Shown: piece by piece, positions 48,382 to 56,408 of the stretch
Numbering within the stretch: the stretch's first letter is position 1
Layout: the number at the start of each line of letters is the position of its first letter
Source of the DNA: Leifsonia sp. Root1293
Lineage (GTDB): Bacteria; Actinomycetota; Actinomycetes; Actinomycetales; Microbacteriaceae
Length of the DNA stretch: 64,000 nucleotides
Assembly: GCF_001425325.1 (NCBI RefSeq)
Contig: NZ_LMEH01000001.1
Location: 977,898 to 1,041,897, forward strand
Reading direction: 5' to 3'
Notes under the pieces: model-generated
What the model was told of the DNA's origin: nothing
The model's database searches: none
What the model saw: the letters and a program-made list of their open reading frames with translations, nothing else
Program-made: the position numbers and the translations under genes

Positions 48382-48759
48382 ATGGCAACACTGGGTGACC
48401 TCGAAAGAGCTGTGATGGATCTGCTCTGGGATGCCGCGACCCCGCTGAGCGCCAATGAGCTGCGCGACGCCCTTCAGGCTGGCGGATCGACCAGTGGCGG
48501 GCGTGACGTCGCGGCGACCACGGTGCTCACGGTGCTCTCGCGACTGGAGACCAAGGGGTTCGTCGACAGGACCCGCGCGAGCCGGCCGCACCTCTACAGC
48601 GCAGTGAGCGGTCGAGCGGAGCACACCGCCGAGCTCATGCACGAGGTGCTCGGGACTGCATCCGATCGTGATGCGGCCCTCGCCCGGTTCGTCGGACAGG
48701 TCAGTCCTCAGGAGGCCGAGATGCTGCGCACCCTGCTCGCATCACGCGAGCGGGCCTGA
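48382..48759 (+). CDS. BlaI/MecI/CopY-family transcriptional repressor
   Basis: The 125-residue protein is a winged-helix repressor of the BlaI family: LGDLERAVMDLLWDAATPLS at the start, the recognition helix in AATTVLTVLSRLETKGFVDR, and a helical dimerisation tail. In this family a membrane M56 protease often triggers cleavage of the repressor, and such a protease gene follows after two bases. The ATG at 48382 has TATCCT six bases upstream and no ribosome-binding site, so the mRNA is probably leaderless. Two operators in its own promoter region also face cydA. Confidence 0.92.
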   Translation: MATLGDLERAVMDLLWDAATPLSANELRDALQAGGSTSGGRDVAATTVLTVLSRLETKGFVDRTRASRPHLYSAVSGRAEHTAELMHEVLGTASDRDAALARFVGQVSPQEAEMLRTLLASRERA

Positions 48760-48761
48760 CC

Positions 48762-49649
48762 GTGTATGCGGCATCCGCGGTTCTCGCCGTCATCGCCATC
48801 GCGCTCGCCTGGCCGGTGCCGATAGCCCTGGCCCGCGCCAGCTGGCCGTCGCGCACTCCGGGGCGCGCCCTTGCGCTCTGGCAGCTCATCGCCCTCGCCG
48901 GCGGAACGAGCATGATCGGCGCACTCCTGCTGTTCGGCTTCGCTCCCTTCGTCGGAGCAGGGGCTGCGGATGCCGGACTGCTGGTGTCCGGCCTGTTCAG
49001 CGGCCCGCTGCCGACCGATGTGGGCGTTGTGCACATCGTCGCGCTCGGCGCGGCCGTGCTGCTCGGCGCGCACCTGCTGCTGAACCTCGCCACGACCGCC
49101 GTTCGTGCGGAGCGCAGCCGTCGACGCCACCACACCTTGGTCGAGCTGCTCAGCTCGCCCGTTCCCGGACGCCCGGGTACTCGCATGCTCGACCACGCAG
49201 CTCCCGTCGCCTACTGCCTGCCCGGCATGCACACCGTCACGGTGCTGTCCGAGGGGCTCGTGGACCTGCTCGACCGCGAGCAGCTCGATGCGGTCCTCGC
49301 TCACGAGCGCACCCACCTGCGTCAGCACCACCACCTCGTGCTGCTCGCCTTCACGGCCTGGAACAGTGCACTCCCCTGGTTCCCGATCGCCAATCGTGCC
49401 GAGCGGGCCGTCGCCCTGCTGGTCGAGATGCTGGCCGACGACACGGCCCGCCGCGAGGTCGACGCGGCGACACTCGCCACCGCGATCGCCCTCGTCGGTT
49501 CAGCATGGGGTGACGTGGGGCACGCCGATGTGCTCGGCACGGCGCCCCACCGCCTTGCGGCACCCGGCCCGACGCCTGCGGCCCCTCACGAGGGCCCGGC
49601 CGTCGCCGGTGCACTTGGTGCGCGGATCTCCCGTCTTCTCGCAGCCTGA
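48762..49649 (+). CDS. M56-family membrane zinc metallopeptidase (BlaR1/MecR1-like protease part)
   Basis: The 295-residue protein has four hydrophobic segments and the zinc-protease motif in LAHERTHLRQHHH (HExxH). It resembles the protease half of BlaR1 but has no penicillin-binding sensor domain. It starts at GTG 48762, two bases after the repressor gene, and so forms a regulator/protease pair. By family analogy it would inactivate the BlaI-type repressor in response to a membrane or envelope signal, which is unknown. Confidence 0.88.
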   Translation: MYAASAVLAVIAIALAWPVPIALARASWPSRTPGRALALWQLIALAGGTSMIGALLLFGFAPFVGAGAADAGLLVSGLFSGPLPTDVGVVHIVALGAAVLLGAHLLLNLATTAVRAERSRRRHHTLVELLSSPVPGRPGTRMLDHAAPVAYCLPGMHTVTVLSEGLVDLLDREQLDAVLAHERTHLRQHHHLVLLAFTAWNSALPWFPIANRAERAVALLVEMLADDTARREVDAATLATAIALVGSAWGDVGHADVLGTAPHRLAAPGPTPAAPHEGPAVAGALGARISRLLAA

Positions 49650-49679
49650 TCCCGGGCCTCGTCGCCTAGGCTCGGGTCG

Positions 49680-50414
49680 ATGAACGACGTGCTGCTGTGG
49701 ATCCTCGAGACTGTGCAGTCCGTGGATCCCGTGCTGCGCACCCTCATCGCCGGAGTCGGCATCCTGCTGGAGACGTCGTTGCTCATCGGGCTCGTCGTCC
49801 CCGGCGATTCGATCGTGCTCGTGGCGAGCACAGCCGTCGACGGCACCGTCGAGTACTTCGCCCTCATCGCCACCGTCGTCGTCGGTGCCCTGGCCGGGGA
49901 GAGCATCGGCTTCTATCTCGGGCGCTGGTTCGGGCCCCGCATCCGTCGCAGCAGGCTCGGTGCCAGGATCGGCGAGAAGAACTGGGTGCGGGCCGAGCGC
50001 TACATCGAGAGGCGAGGCGGCATCGCCGTCTTCATCTCGCGATTCCTTCCCGTGCTGCACTCGCTGGTTCCGGTGACGGTGGGCATGAGCACGATGCGGT
50101 ACCGGCGCTTCCTGGCGTGGACGGCTCCCGCCAGCATCATCTGGGCGTTCGCCTACGTCTCTGTCGGGTCGGCTGCGGCCGGCAGCTTCCGCGAGACCAG
50201 TGAGAAGCTGCACTACGCCGGCTACATCTTCGTCGGCATCATCGTGGTGTTCCTCGTTCTCGTGCTCGTGACCAAGAAGGTCCTGACGCGCCTCGAAAGG
50301 CGCCATCTGTCGGTGGACGATGCCGACACGGACTCGGGCTCCGGCACCGGAACCGGCACCAGTTCGTCCTCCAGGCCGGAGTCGATGGACGCGCCGGGCA
50401 CCTCAGGGGAATGA
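49680..50414 (+). CDS. DedA-family membrane protein
   Basis: The 244-residue protein belongs to the DedA/SNARE-associated family, whose members include undecaprenyl-phosphate and phospholipid flippases. Conserved features are LLIGLVVPGDSIVLVAS, the GESIGFYLGRWFG segment and the amphipathic FISRFLPVLHSLVPVTVGM motif with its arginine. A serine/glycine/threonine-rich tail of about 30 residues is likely cytosolic and disordered. TAGGCT ends seven bases before the ATG at 49680, so the gene is probably leaderless and independent of the M56 gene. Confidence 0.9.
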   Translation: MNDVLLWILETVQSVDPVLRTLIAGVGILLETSLLIGLVVPGDSIVLVASTAVDGTVEYFALIATVVVGALAGESIGFYLGRWFGPRIRRSRLGARIGEKNWVRAERYIERRGGIAVFISRFLPVLHSLVPVTVGMSTMRYRRFLAWTAPASIIWAFAYVSVGSAAAGSFRETSEKLHYAGYIFVGIIVVFLVLVLVTKKVLTRLERRHLSVDDADTDSGSGTGTGTSSSSRPESMDAPGTSGE

Positions 50415-50417
50415 CGA

Positions 50418-50449
50418 ACGGGCCGGATGCCGTGAGGCATCCGACCCGT
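50418..50449. terminator. Hairpin between convergent DedA and OpuC genes
   Basis: ACGGG-C-CGGATGCC and GGCATCCG-A-CCCGT form a 13-bp stem with one mismatch and a GTGA tetraloop. It lies three bases past the DedA stop and 24 bases from the opposing stop, and can serve both directions. Confidence 0.65.
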
Positions 50450-50472
50450 CGTGAGCACCGGAGTGCTGGGGG

Positions 50473-51405
50473 CTAGAGCAGACCGGCCTGGTCGAGCCAG
50501 TCCTTGGCGGCGGTGCTGGCCGAGGCCTTCTCCTCGCCCTCGACCCGATCGCGCAGGTCGATGAGGTCGTCGGTCGTCAGCTTCGCCGAGACGGCGTCGA
50601 GCGCCTTCTCCAGCTTGTCGGAAGCGATCTTCGAGCTCAGCAGCGGAATGACGTTCTGCGCCGAGATCAGGTTCTCGGGGTCGTCGAGAACGACGAGGTC
50701 CTTCGACTTGATGTCGGGTGACGTCGTGTAGATGTCTGCCACTTGCACCGTGTTGTCCGTGAGGGCCTTGACGGTGTCGGGTCCGCCGAAGTCCTCGATC
50801 GGCACGAAGGTCACGTCGTTCACGCCGTAGACCGACTTGAGGCCCGGGATGCCGTAGCCGAGCTCGCCGAACTGCGGGTTGGCTCCGAGGCTGAACGGCT
50901 GCACCTTGGAGAGATCGCCGATGGCCTTCAGTCCGTTCTTGTCGGCGAAGTCCTTCGTGACGACGTAGGCGTCCTTGTCCTCGGCAGCGGCCGACTTGTA
51001 GACGACGAGGTCATCCTTCGCCACCGCGTCACCGAGAGCGCCGTCGACGTCTTCGGTCGTGCGCTCGGTGTACTCGGTGTCGTAGTACGCCAGCAGGTTG
51101 CCGTTGTACTCGGGGATGAGGTTGATCGAGCCGTCCTGCAGAGCCGGAATGGTCTGCTGGCGCGGGCCGATGTTGAACTTGGTGCTCACGTCGAAGCCCT
51201 GGGCCTCGAGCGCCTGGGCGTAGATCTCGCCGAGGATCTCGCTCTCGGGGAACGCGAAGGAGCCGACGACGATGGCGTCGCCGCTGTCTCCTCCCGAACC
51301 GGTCTCTGGAGCGGTGGGATCTCCTGATGCGCACCCTGCCAGAGCCACGACAGCTCCGACCGCGACAACGCCGATGGCGATCCGGCCTTTCGTGAAAATA
51401 CTCAT
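50473..51405 (-). CDS. Glycine betaine/choline-type ABC substrate-binding lipoprotein (OpuCC/ProX-like)
   Basis: The 310-residue lipoprotein has a lipobox ending ALAGC and the OpuAC fold used for quaternary-amine osmolytes: VVGSFAFPESEILGEIYAQAL and the LIPEYNGNLLAYY stretch, which lines the binding site with aromatic residues. It is the last gene of a four-gene importer and begins in an ATGA overlap with a permease gene. The likely substrate is glycine betaine, choline, carnitine or proline betaine; which one cannot be told. Confidence 0.92.
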   Translation of the reverse strand: MSIFTKGRIAIGVVAVGAVVALAGCASGDPTAPETGSGGDSGDAIVVGSFAFPESEILGEIYAQALEAQGFDVSTKFNIGPRQQTIPALQDGSINLIPEYNGNLLAYYDTEYTERTTEDVDGALGDAVAKDDLVVYKSAAAEDKDAYVVTKDFADKNGLKAIGDLSKVQPFSLGANPQFGELGYGIPGLKSVYGVNDVTFVPIEDFGGPDTVKALTDNTVQVADIYTTSPDIKSKDLVVLDDPENLISAQNVIPLLSSKIASDKLEKALDAVSAKLTTDDLIDLRDRVEGEEKASASTAAKDWLDQAGLL

Positions 51406-52184
51406 GATTCCCTTTCCTGGAGTGGTGTTCCCACCGTCGCGGACGGGCCTGGTGCCCGCCGACGAAGACTCTGTCGTTCAGTCTGGCGCGTGCTTCCGAC
51501 ACCCGGCGTGGCCGTGAGTCGTTGGATGACGGCGAAGACGCCGTCGATCATCAGGGCCAGCGCCGTGATGAGGATGGCACCGCCGAGGATGCGGTCGTAG
51601 TCATTGAGTCCGATGCCGCTGGCGATGATGCGACCGAGGCCCCCGAGGCCCGCGTAGGAGGCGATGACCACGGTCGCGATGACTTGCAGGACGCCCGCGC
51701 GCAGGCCACCGATGATGAGCGGCAGCGAAAGCGGGATCTCCACCTTGGTGAGGATCTGCATCTCGGTCATCCCACTCGCCCTCGCGGAATCGATGGTCTG
51801 ACGGTCGACCGACTCGAGCCCGGAATAGGCGCCGGCGAGGATCGACGGGATGGCCAGCAGCACGAGCGCGATCATTGTGCCGACGAAGTTGGCGGTCGTG
51901 CTCACCAGGGAGTACCCGAGCACCATCGTGAGGAAGAACAGCACACCCAGCGTGGGGAGGGCGCGCATCGCGCCGGTGAAGGAGATGACGAACTGCCGAC
52001 CCTTGCCCGTGTGGCCGATATAGAAGCCGAGCGGGAGCGCTATCGCCGCGGCGATGAGCACCGAGACGAAGGTGTAGAGCAGGTGCTCCGCGAGACGGTC
52101 CTGGATGGGCAGCGGCGATTGCGCGCCCGCCACCCAGTGGGTCGGGTCGAAGATCCAGAGGATGGCGCCGAAGATGAGGTTCAT
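51402..52184 (-). CDS. Osmolyte ABC transporter permease (OpuCD-like)
   Basis: The 260-residue permease has five to six membrane helices and the EAA-type contact loop GMTEMQILTKVEIPLSLP. I start it at the ATG at 52184, which shares a base with the stop of the preceding permease gene (TGATG); the frame upstream lies in that gene. The C-terminal 30 residues are polar and arginine-rich. It would form the channel together with the second permease. Confidence 0.91.
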   Translation of the reverse strand: MNLIFGAILWIFDPTHWVAGAQSPLPIQDRLAEHLLYTFVSVLIAAAIALPLGFYIGHTGKGRQFVISFTGAMRALPTLGVLFFLTMVLGYSLVSTTANFVGTMIALVLLAIPSILAGAYSGLESVDRQTIDSARASGMTEMQILTKVEIPLSLPLIIGGLRAGVLQVIATVVIASYAGLGGLGRIIASGIGLNDYDRILGGAILITALALMIDGVFAVIQRLTATPGVGSTRQTERQSLRRRAPGPSATVGTPLQERES

Positions 52185-52903
52185 CAGAGCCCCTGTCCCG
52201 TGTTGCCGGACGGCACCGGCGCCATCGACACGAGGATCGCCTCGGAAGCTCGCTGCTTGCCCGACTTCTTCTCGACACGGCTCCACGGCAGCAGGATGCG
52301 CCCGAGGAGCACGAGGATCACGTCGAACACCAGCGCGATGAGGAGGCTGGCGATGATGCCGGTTCCGACCTCCTCGAGGATGCCGCGCTGCTTCCCGTTC
52401 GTGAACAGGTAGCCGAGGTTCTCACTGCCGATCAGCACGCCGACCGACACGAGGGCGATGGTGCTCACCGAGACCACTCGCATGCCGGCGAGGAGGACAG
52501 GTCCGGCGAGCGGGAACTCGACCCTCCAGAACTGCTGCCACCGCGAATATCCCATCGCGAGGGAGGCCTGCTTGACGTCGGGCGACACCGAGGCGAAGGA
52601 GTCGGACGCCGCGCGCACCATGATCGCGACTGCGTAGATGCTCAGGGCGACGATCAGGTTGATGTCGCTCAGCACCCGAGTGCCGAGGATGGCGGGAAGG
52701 ATGACGAAGAGCGGCAGCGACGGGATCGTGTACAGCAGGCTCGTCGAGGTGATGATGACGCCGCGCGCCGCGCGCCCGGTGATCGCCAGGCGCCCGAGCG
52801 GCACCGCGATGACGAACCCGACGATGATCGGGATGATGCTCAGCCGGATGTGGTTGAGCGTCAACTCGAGGACAAGTTCCCAGTTCGAGAGGAACCAGTT
52901 CAC
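52184..52903 (-). CDS. Osmolyte ABC transporter permease (OpuCB-like)
   Basis: This 239-residue permease has six hydrophobic segments and the ATPase-contact loop MGYSRWQQFWRVEFPLAGP. It begins with GTG in a four-base overlap with the ATPase gene and ends in a one-base overlap with the second permease gene. All four importer genes are thus tightly packed in the order ATPase, permease, permease, binding protein. Confidence 0.91.
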   Translation of the reverse strand: MNWFLSNWELVLELTLNHIRLSIIPIIVGFVIAVPLGRLAITGRAARGVIITSTSLLYTIPSLPLFVILPAILGTRVLSDINLIVALSIYAVAIMVRAASDSFASVSPDVKQASLAMGYSRWQQFWRVEFPLAGPVLLAGMRVVSVSTIALVSVGVLIGSENLGYLFTNGKQRGILEEVGTGIIASLLIALVFDVILVLLGRILLPWSRVEKKSGKQRASEAILVSMAPVPSGNTGQGL

Positions 52904-53766
52904 GACACTCTCACGTCCACGGATGCGTCGTCGGCCGATGGGGTGTCTCCGGCGATCAGACCGGCCGGGCGACCTGTGTCGTCGACCACGAGGATCTGCC
53001 CGCTCGACGGATCGCGGGGCTCCAGGTGCAGTCGGCGCTGCCCGCGGTCGGCTCCGATGAAGGATGCGACGAAGTCGTCGGCCGGATGCGCGAGGATCTC
53101 GGCGGGCGTCCCGACCTGGGCGACGATGCCGCCGGTCTTGAACACGACCACCTGGTCGCCGAGGGTGAATGCCTCGTCGATGTCGTGGGTGACGAAGACC
53201 ACGGTCTTGTCGAGGTCGCGTTGGAGGCGCTTGAGCTCGTTCTGCAGCTCGACGCGCACGATGGGGTCCACCGCGCCGAACGGCTCGTCCATGAGCAGGA
53301 TGTTGGGTTGGGCGGCGAGGGCCCGGGCGACGCCCACACGCTGCTGCTGACCGCCGGACAGCTGACGCGGATACTTGTCGGCCAGCGAGCGGTCGAGTCC
53401 GACGGTGTCGAGGAGTTCCAGCGCACGCTTCCGCGCCTCGGGCTTCGACGTTCCGCGCAGGAGCGGCACGGTGGCCACGTTGTCGACGATGCGGCGGTGC
53501 GGCAGCAGCCCGCCGTTCTGCATGACGTAGCCGATGCTGCGCCGGAGTTGGACCGGGTCGCTGCCGGAGACATCCGTGTCGTCGATGAGGACCTGACCGG
53601 CCGTGGGATCGACCATGCGGTTGATCATGCGGAGCAGCGTGGTCTTGCCCGAGCCGGACGAGCCGACGAACACCGTGATGCGGCGGGACGGGATCAGCAG
53701 CGAGAAGTCATCGACTGCCAGAGTGCCGTCGGGAAACCGCTTCGACACCGAGCGGAACTCGATCAT
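52900..53766 (-). CDS. Osmolyte ABC transporter ATP-binding protein (OpuCA-like)
   Basis: The 288-residue ATPase has Walker A FVGSSGSGKTTLLRM, the [16 protein letters not shown] signature, Walker B ILLMDEPFGAVD and the VTHDIDEA switch. It ends in a shortened regulatory region without two full CBS domains. It is the first gene of the importer. The upstream 126 bases separate it from a TetR gene and contain an inverted repeat at 53794-53833. Confidence 0.92.
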   Translation of the reverse strand: MIEFRSVSKRFPDGTLAVDDFSLLIPSRRITVFVGSSGSGKTTLLRMINRMVDPTAGQVLIDDTDVSGSDPVQLRRSIGYVMQNGGLLPHRRIVDNVATVPLLRGTSKPEARKRALELLDTVGLDRSLADKYPRQLSGGQQQRVGVARALAAQPNILLMDEPFGAVDPIVRVELQNELKRLQRDLDKTVVFVTHDIDEAFTLGDQVVVFKTGGIVAQVGTPAEILAHPADDFVASFIGADRGQRRLHLEPRDPSSGQILVVDDTGRPAGLIAGDTPSADDASVDVRVS

Positions 53767-53892
53767 GGGACGAACTCATTTCCTCGATGCAGCCGAATGG
53801 AGCAGTGTCAGTGATCTACACAAACACCATTCGACGCGCGAGGCAAAAGGGATTGCCGATTGAGGCGAATCTGTGACTAGCCCCTTGACAAA
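53767..53892 (-). promoter_or_regulatory. Region upstream of the osmolyte importer
   Basis: CGAATGG (53794-53800) and CCATTCG (53827-53833) form an inverted repeat spaced 26 bases apart. Between them are smaller GTGT/ACAC repeats. I cannot identify a clear -35/-10 pair. The A/T content is higher than in the neighbouring genes, as expected of a regulated promoter, possibly controlled by the adjacent TetR protein or by osmotic stress. Confidence 0.35.
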
Positions 53893-54546
53893 TCAGTTCT
53901 CGACTGGTCCGAACAGTCCGGTCAGGTAGCCATGGAGCACACGGCGGGCCTCGGCGATGTACCGCTCGTCGCCTGACGGGTCGAACGCGAAGGCGCGGGA
54001 GAGGATGGCGTCCATCATCTCGATGGCCACCTCGAGGTGGAAGGGGAGGTCGTCTCCCCCATCGAGACCGAAGACCTCGGTCAGCACGTCGGAGTACAGC
54101 TTCGAGAACGGCATCTCGATGTCGTCGGGGCCGGCTGCTGCCGGGATCCGCTCGCGATCGACGAAGTGGATGATGCGGAAGCCGGGCTCCGCGCGGTACA
54201 GATCGACGAACGAGGTGATGCCCAGGTCGACGGCGTCCCACCAGGTCGAGGGGGCCTCTGTCTCCATGAGGGAGACGATCCGGCTGCGGAAACGGGCGAT
54301 GGCCCGCTCACGGAGAGCCTGGAGAACGGCGATCCGGTCGGGGAAATACCTGTAGACCGTTCCGATCGATGCGCCGGACCGCTCGGCGATCATGGCGGTC
54401 GTGAGGCGGTCGAAGCCGATCTCGTCGACGATGGTCGCTGCCGCGTCGAGAAGCGCGTTCAGGCGGTCGGCTCCGCGCTGCTGGATGGGTTCGGTGCGCA
54501 CGAGTGCGACTGGGAACTCAGCCCCGATGATGCTGCCTACCGGCAC
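53893..54546 (-). CDS. TetR/AcrR-family transcriptional regulator
   Basis: The 217-residue protein has an N-terminal TetR helix-turn-helix (DRLTTAMIAERSGASIGTVY followed by RYFPDR) and an all-helical ligand domain. The GTG start at 54546 follows TAGGAGG. A strong -10 box TAGAAT is at 54574-54579. It lies upstream of the osmolyte importer genes on the same strand and might regulate them, but could equally act elsewhere. Ligand is unknown. Confidence 0.9.
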   Translation of the reverse strand: MPVGSIIGAEFPVALVRTEPIQQRGADRLNALLDAAATIVDEIGFDRLTTAMIAERSGASIGTVYRYFPDRIAVLQALRERAIARFRSRIVSLMETEAPSTWWDAVDLGITSFVDLYRAEPGFRIIHFVDRERIPAAAGPDDIEMPFSKLYSDVLTEVFGLDGGDDLPFHLEVAIEMMDAILSRAFAFDPSGDERYIAEARRVLHGYLTGLFGPVEN

Positions 54547-54573
54547 TGGTCCTCCTAGGAAATTGCAGCCTTT

Positions 54574-54579
54574 ATTCTA
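54574..54579 (-). promoter_or_regulatory. -10 box (TAGAAT) of the TetR gene
   Basis: TAGAAT on the minus strand lies in an unusually A/T-rich stretch and gives a leader of about 20 bases containing the AGGAGG of the TetR gene. No good -35 is visible. Confidence 0.45.
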
Positions 54580-54643
54580 AGCATCCGGATCCGCGCTTCC
54601 TGAACGCGCTCTCAGGCGCCCGGCGCGTGAGAAACTGAACCAT

Positions 54644-55720
54644 ATGGTCACTACAGCGGATGCCGAGCCCGAGCGCTCCGTCGATCACCCGACCACCCAT
54701 CTCTTCGCCCGTTTCGAGGACATGGTGCACACCCGGCGCGAGGCCTGGGCCCGCCGCCACGGCAGAATTCCCCTGGTCATCCCCTTCTCCGGATACGGCT
54801 CGACGGAGTGGACGCGCGTGCTGTGCAGGGTCATGCTGCAGAAGCCCGAGCCGGTCCCATCGGATCCGCCGACCCGCTCGGACCGGAAGCGCGCCAAGCG
54901 TCGGGAACGCCTGCGCGGCTGGCGCAGCTTCGTCAGTGTCCCCCTGAATGGGGCCATGGTCTCGATCACGATCGACGGAACGACGACCGAGGTGCGCGCC
55001 GACCGCGGCGGAGTCGTCGATGCCGTCATCCCGATCTCGCTCGAGGCCGGGTGGCATGTCGCAACACTCGAGACCCCCGGCGGCGTCGCCGTCGAGGCGC
55101 CGACGCAGATCATCGACCCATCGGTGGAGTTCGGAATCGTCTCCGACGTCGACGACACCGTGATGGTCACAGCGCTGCCGCGTCCCTTCGTCGCGGCATG
55201 GAACACCTTCGTGCTCGACGAGCACGCCCGCATCCCGACTCCGGGAATGGCCGTCCTGATGGAGCGACTGGTGTCAGCGAATCCCGGCTGTCCCGTCATC
55301 TACCTCTCGACCGGCGCCTGGAACGTCGCGCCGACGCTGACGCGCTTCCTCTCGCGCAACATCTATCCGGCCGGCGCCCTGCTGCTGACCGACTGGGGTC
55401 CGACGCACGACCGCTGGTTCCGCAGCGGCCAGGAGCACAAGCGCGACAACCTGCGGCGCCTCGCCGAGGAGTTCCCGAACATCAAGTGGCTGCTGATCGG
55501 CGACGACGGACAGCACGACGAGGACATCTATCGCCGGTTCGCAGCCGAACGACCCGGGCACGTCTCCGCCGTCGCCATCAGGCAGCTCTCGACGGGTGAG
55601 GCCGTCCTGGCCGGCGGCCGGTCGAAGCCCGAGAAGGACATCGCCCCCGACGTGCCCTGGGTGTACGCCCCGGACGGTTCGGGCATCGTCGACCAGCTCG
55701 ACGAGCTCGGGATCGTCTAG
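54644..55720 (+). CDS. App1-like phosphatase (DUF2183 family)
   Basis: The 358-residue product matches the DUF2183/App1 family, related to yeast phosphatidate phosphatase App1. It has a beta-rich N-terminal half (VIPFSGYGSTEWTRVLCRVM) and a C-terminal HAD-type catalytic part with the DxDxT motif in IVSDVDDTVM, STGAWN, and LLIGDDGQHDEDIY. There is no signal peptide. The bacterial substrate has not been shown as far as I know; a phospholipid-linked phosphatase is the inference. Confidence 0.88.
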   Translation: MVTTADAEPERSVDHPTTHLFARFEDMVHTRREAWARRHGRIPLVIPFSGYGSTEWTRVLCRVMLQKPEPVPSDPPTRSDRKRAKRRERLRGWRSFVSVPLNGAMVSITIDGTTTEVRADRGGVVDAVIPISLEAGWHVATLETPGGVAVEAPTQIIDPSVEFGIVSDVDDTVMVTALPRPFVAAWNTFVLDEHARIPTPGMAVLMERLVSANPGCPVIYLSTGAWNVAPTLTRFLSRNIYPAGALLLTDWGPTHDRWFRSGQEHKRDNLRRLAEEFPNIKWLLIGDDGQHDEDIYRRFAAERPGHVSAVAIRQLSTGEAVLAGGRSKPEKDIAPDVPWVYAPDGSGIVDQLDELGIV

Positions 55721-55729
55721 CCCCTCCCG

Positions 55730-56404
55730 TCAGCGCTGCAGGTAGGCCAGTACCGCGAGCACCCGCCGGTGGTCGGACCCCGAGCCCTCGAGCCCGAGCT
55801 TCTGGAAGATGGCCGTGACGTTCTTCTCGACCGCGCCGGTTCCGATGAACAGGCGCTCGGCGATGCCCTGATTCGTGCGTCCCTCGGCCATCAACTCGAG
55901 CACCTCGCGTTCGCGAGGGGTGAGCGAACCGAGCGGATCGACGCGTCGACCGATGAGCTCCCGCACCACCTGGGGATCGAGCACGGTGCCGCCGACGCTG
56001 ACTCTGGAGACCGCATCCTTCAGTTCCTCGAGAGACGCGACCCTGTCCTTCAGCAGGTAGCCGACTCCGCCTTCACCCGACGCCAGCAGCTCCTGCGCGT
56101 ATGCGCCCTCGACGTACTGGCTGAGCAGCAGGATGCCGATGCCGGGCAGAGTGCGCCTGATCTGGACAGCCGCTCTCACCCCTTCGTCGCGGAAGGTGGG
56201 CGGCATACGCACGTCGAGCACGACGAGGTCCGGCCGCACCTCTGCGACCTCTGAGAGCAGCGATTCGGCGTTACCGAAGGCGCCGACGGTGTCGAACCCG
56301 GCTTCATCGAAGAGCCGCACCAGCCCCTCGCGCAACAGCACCGAGTCTTCGGCGAGCATGATGCGGAGGGGACCGGATGCGGCAGGAGGCTGAGGCGTCG
56401 TCAC
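55730..56404 (-). CDS. NarL/LuxR-family response regulator
   Basis: The 224-residue regulator has a receiver domain (RIMLAEDSVLLREG at the start, phospho-acceptor in VVLDVRMPPTF) and a LuxR-type DNA-binding domain (SLTPREREVLELMAEGRTNQ, GAVEKNVTAIFQKLGL). The GTG at 56404 follows the kinase stop by four bases. TATCCT ends six bases before it, so it could be made both by read-through and from its own leaderless transcript. It belongs with the upstream kinase and multicopper oxidase. Confidence 0.91.
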   Translation of the reverse strand: MTTPQPPAASGPLRIMLAEDSVLLREGLVRLFDEAGFDTVGAFGNAESLLSEVAEVRPDLVVLDVRMPPTFRDEGVRAAVQIRRTLPGIGILLLSQYVEGAYAQELLASGEGGVGYLLKDRVASLEELKDAVSRVSVGGTVLDPQVVRELIGRRVDPLGSLTPREREVLELMAEGRTNQGIAERLFIGTGAVEKNVTAIFQKLGLEGSGSDHRRVLAVLAYLQR

Positions 56405-56408
56405 CGTC

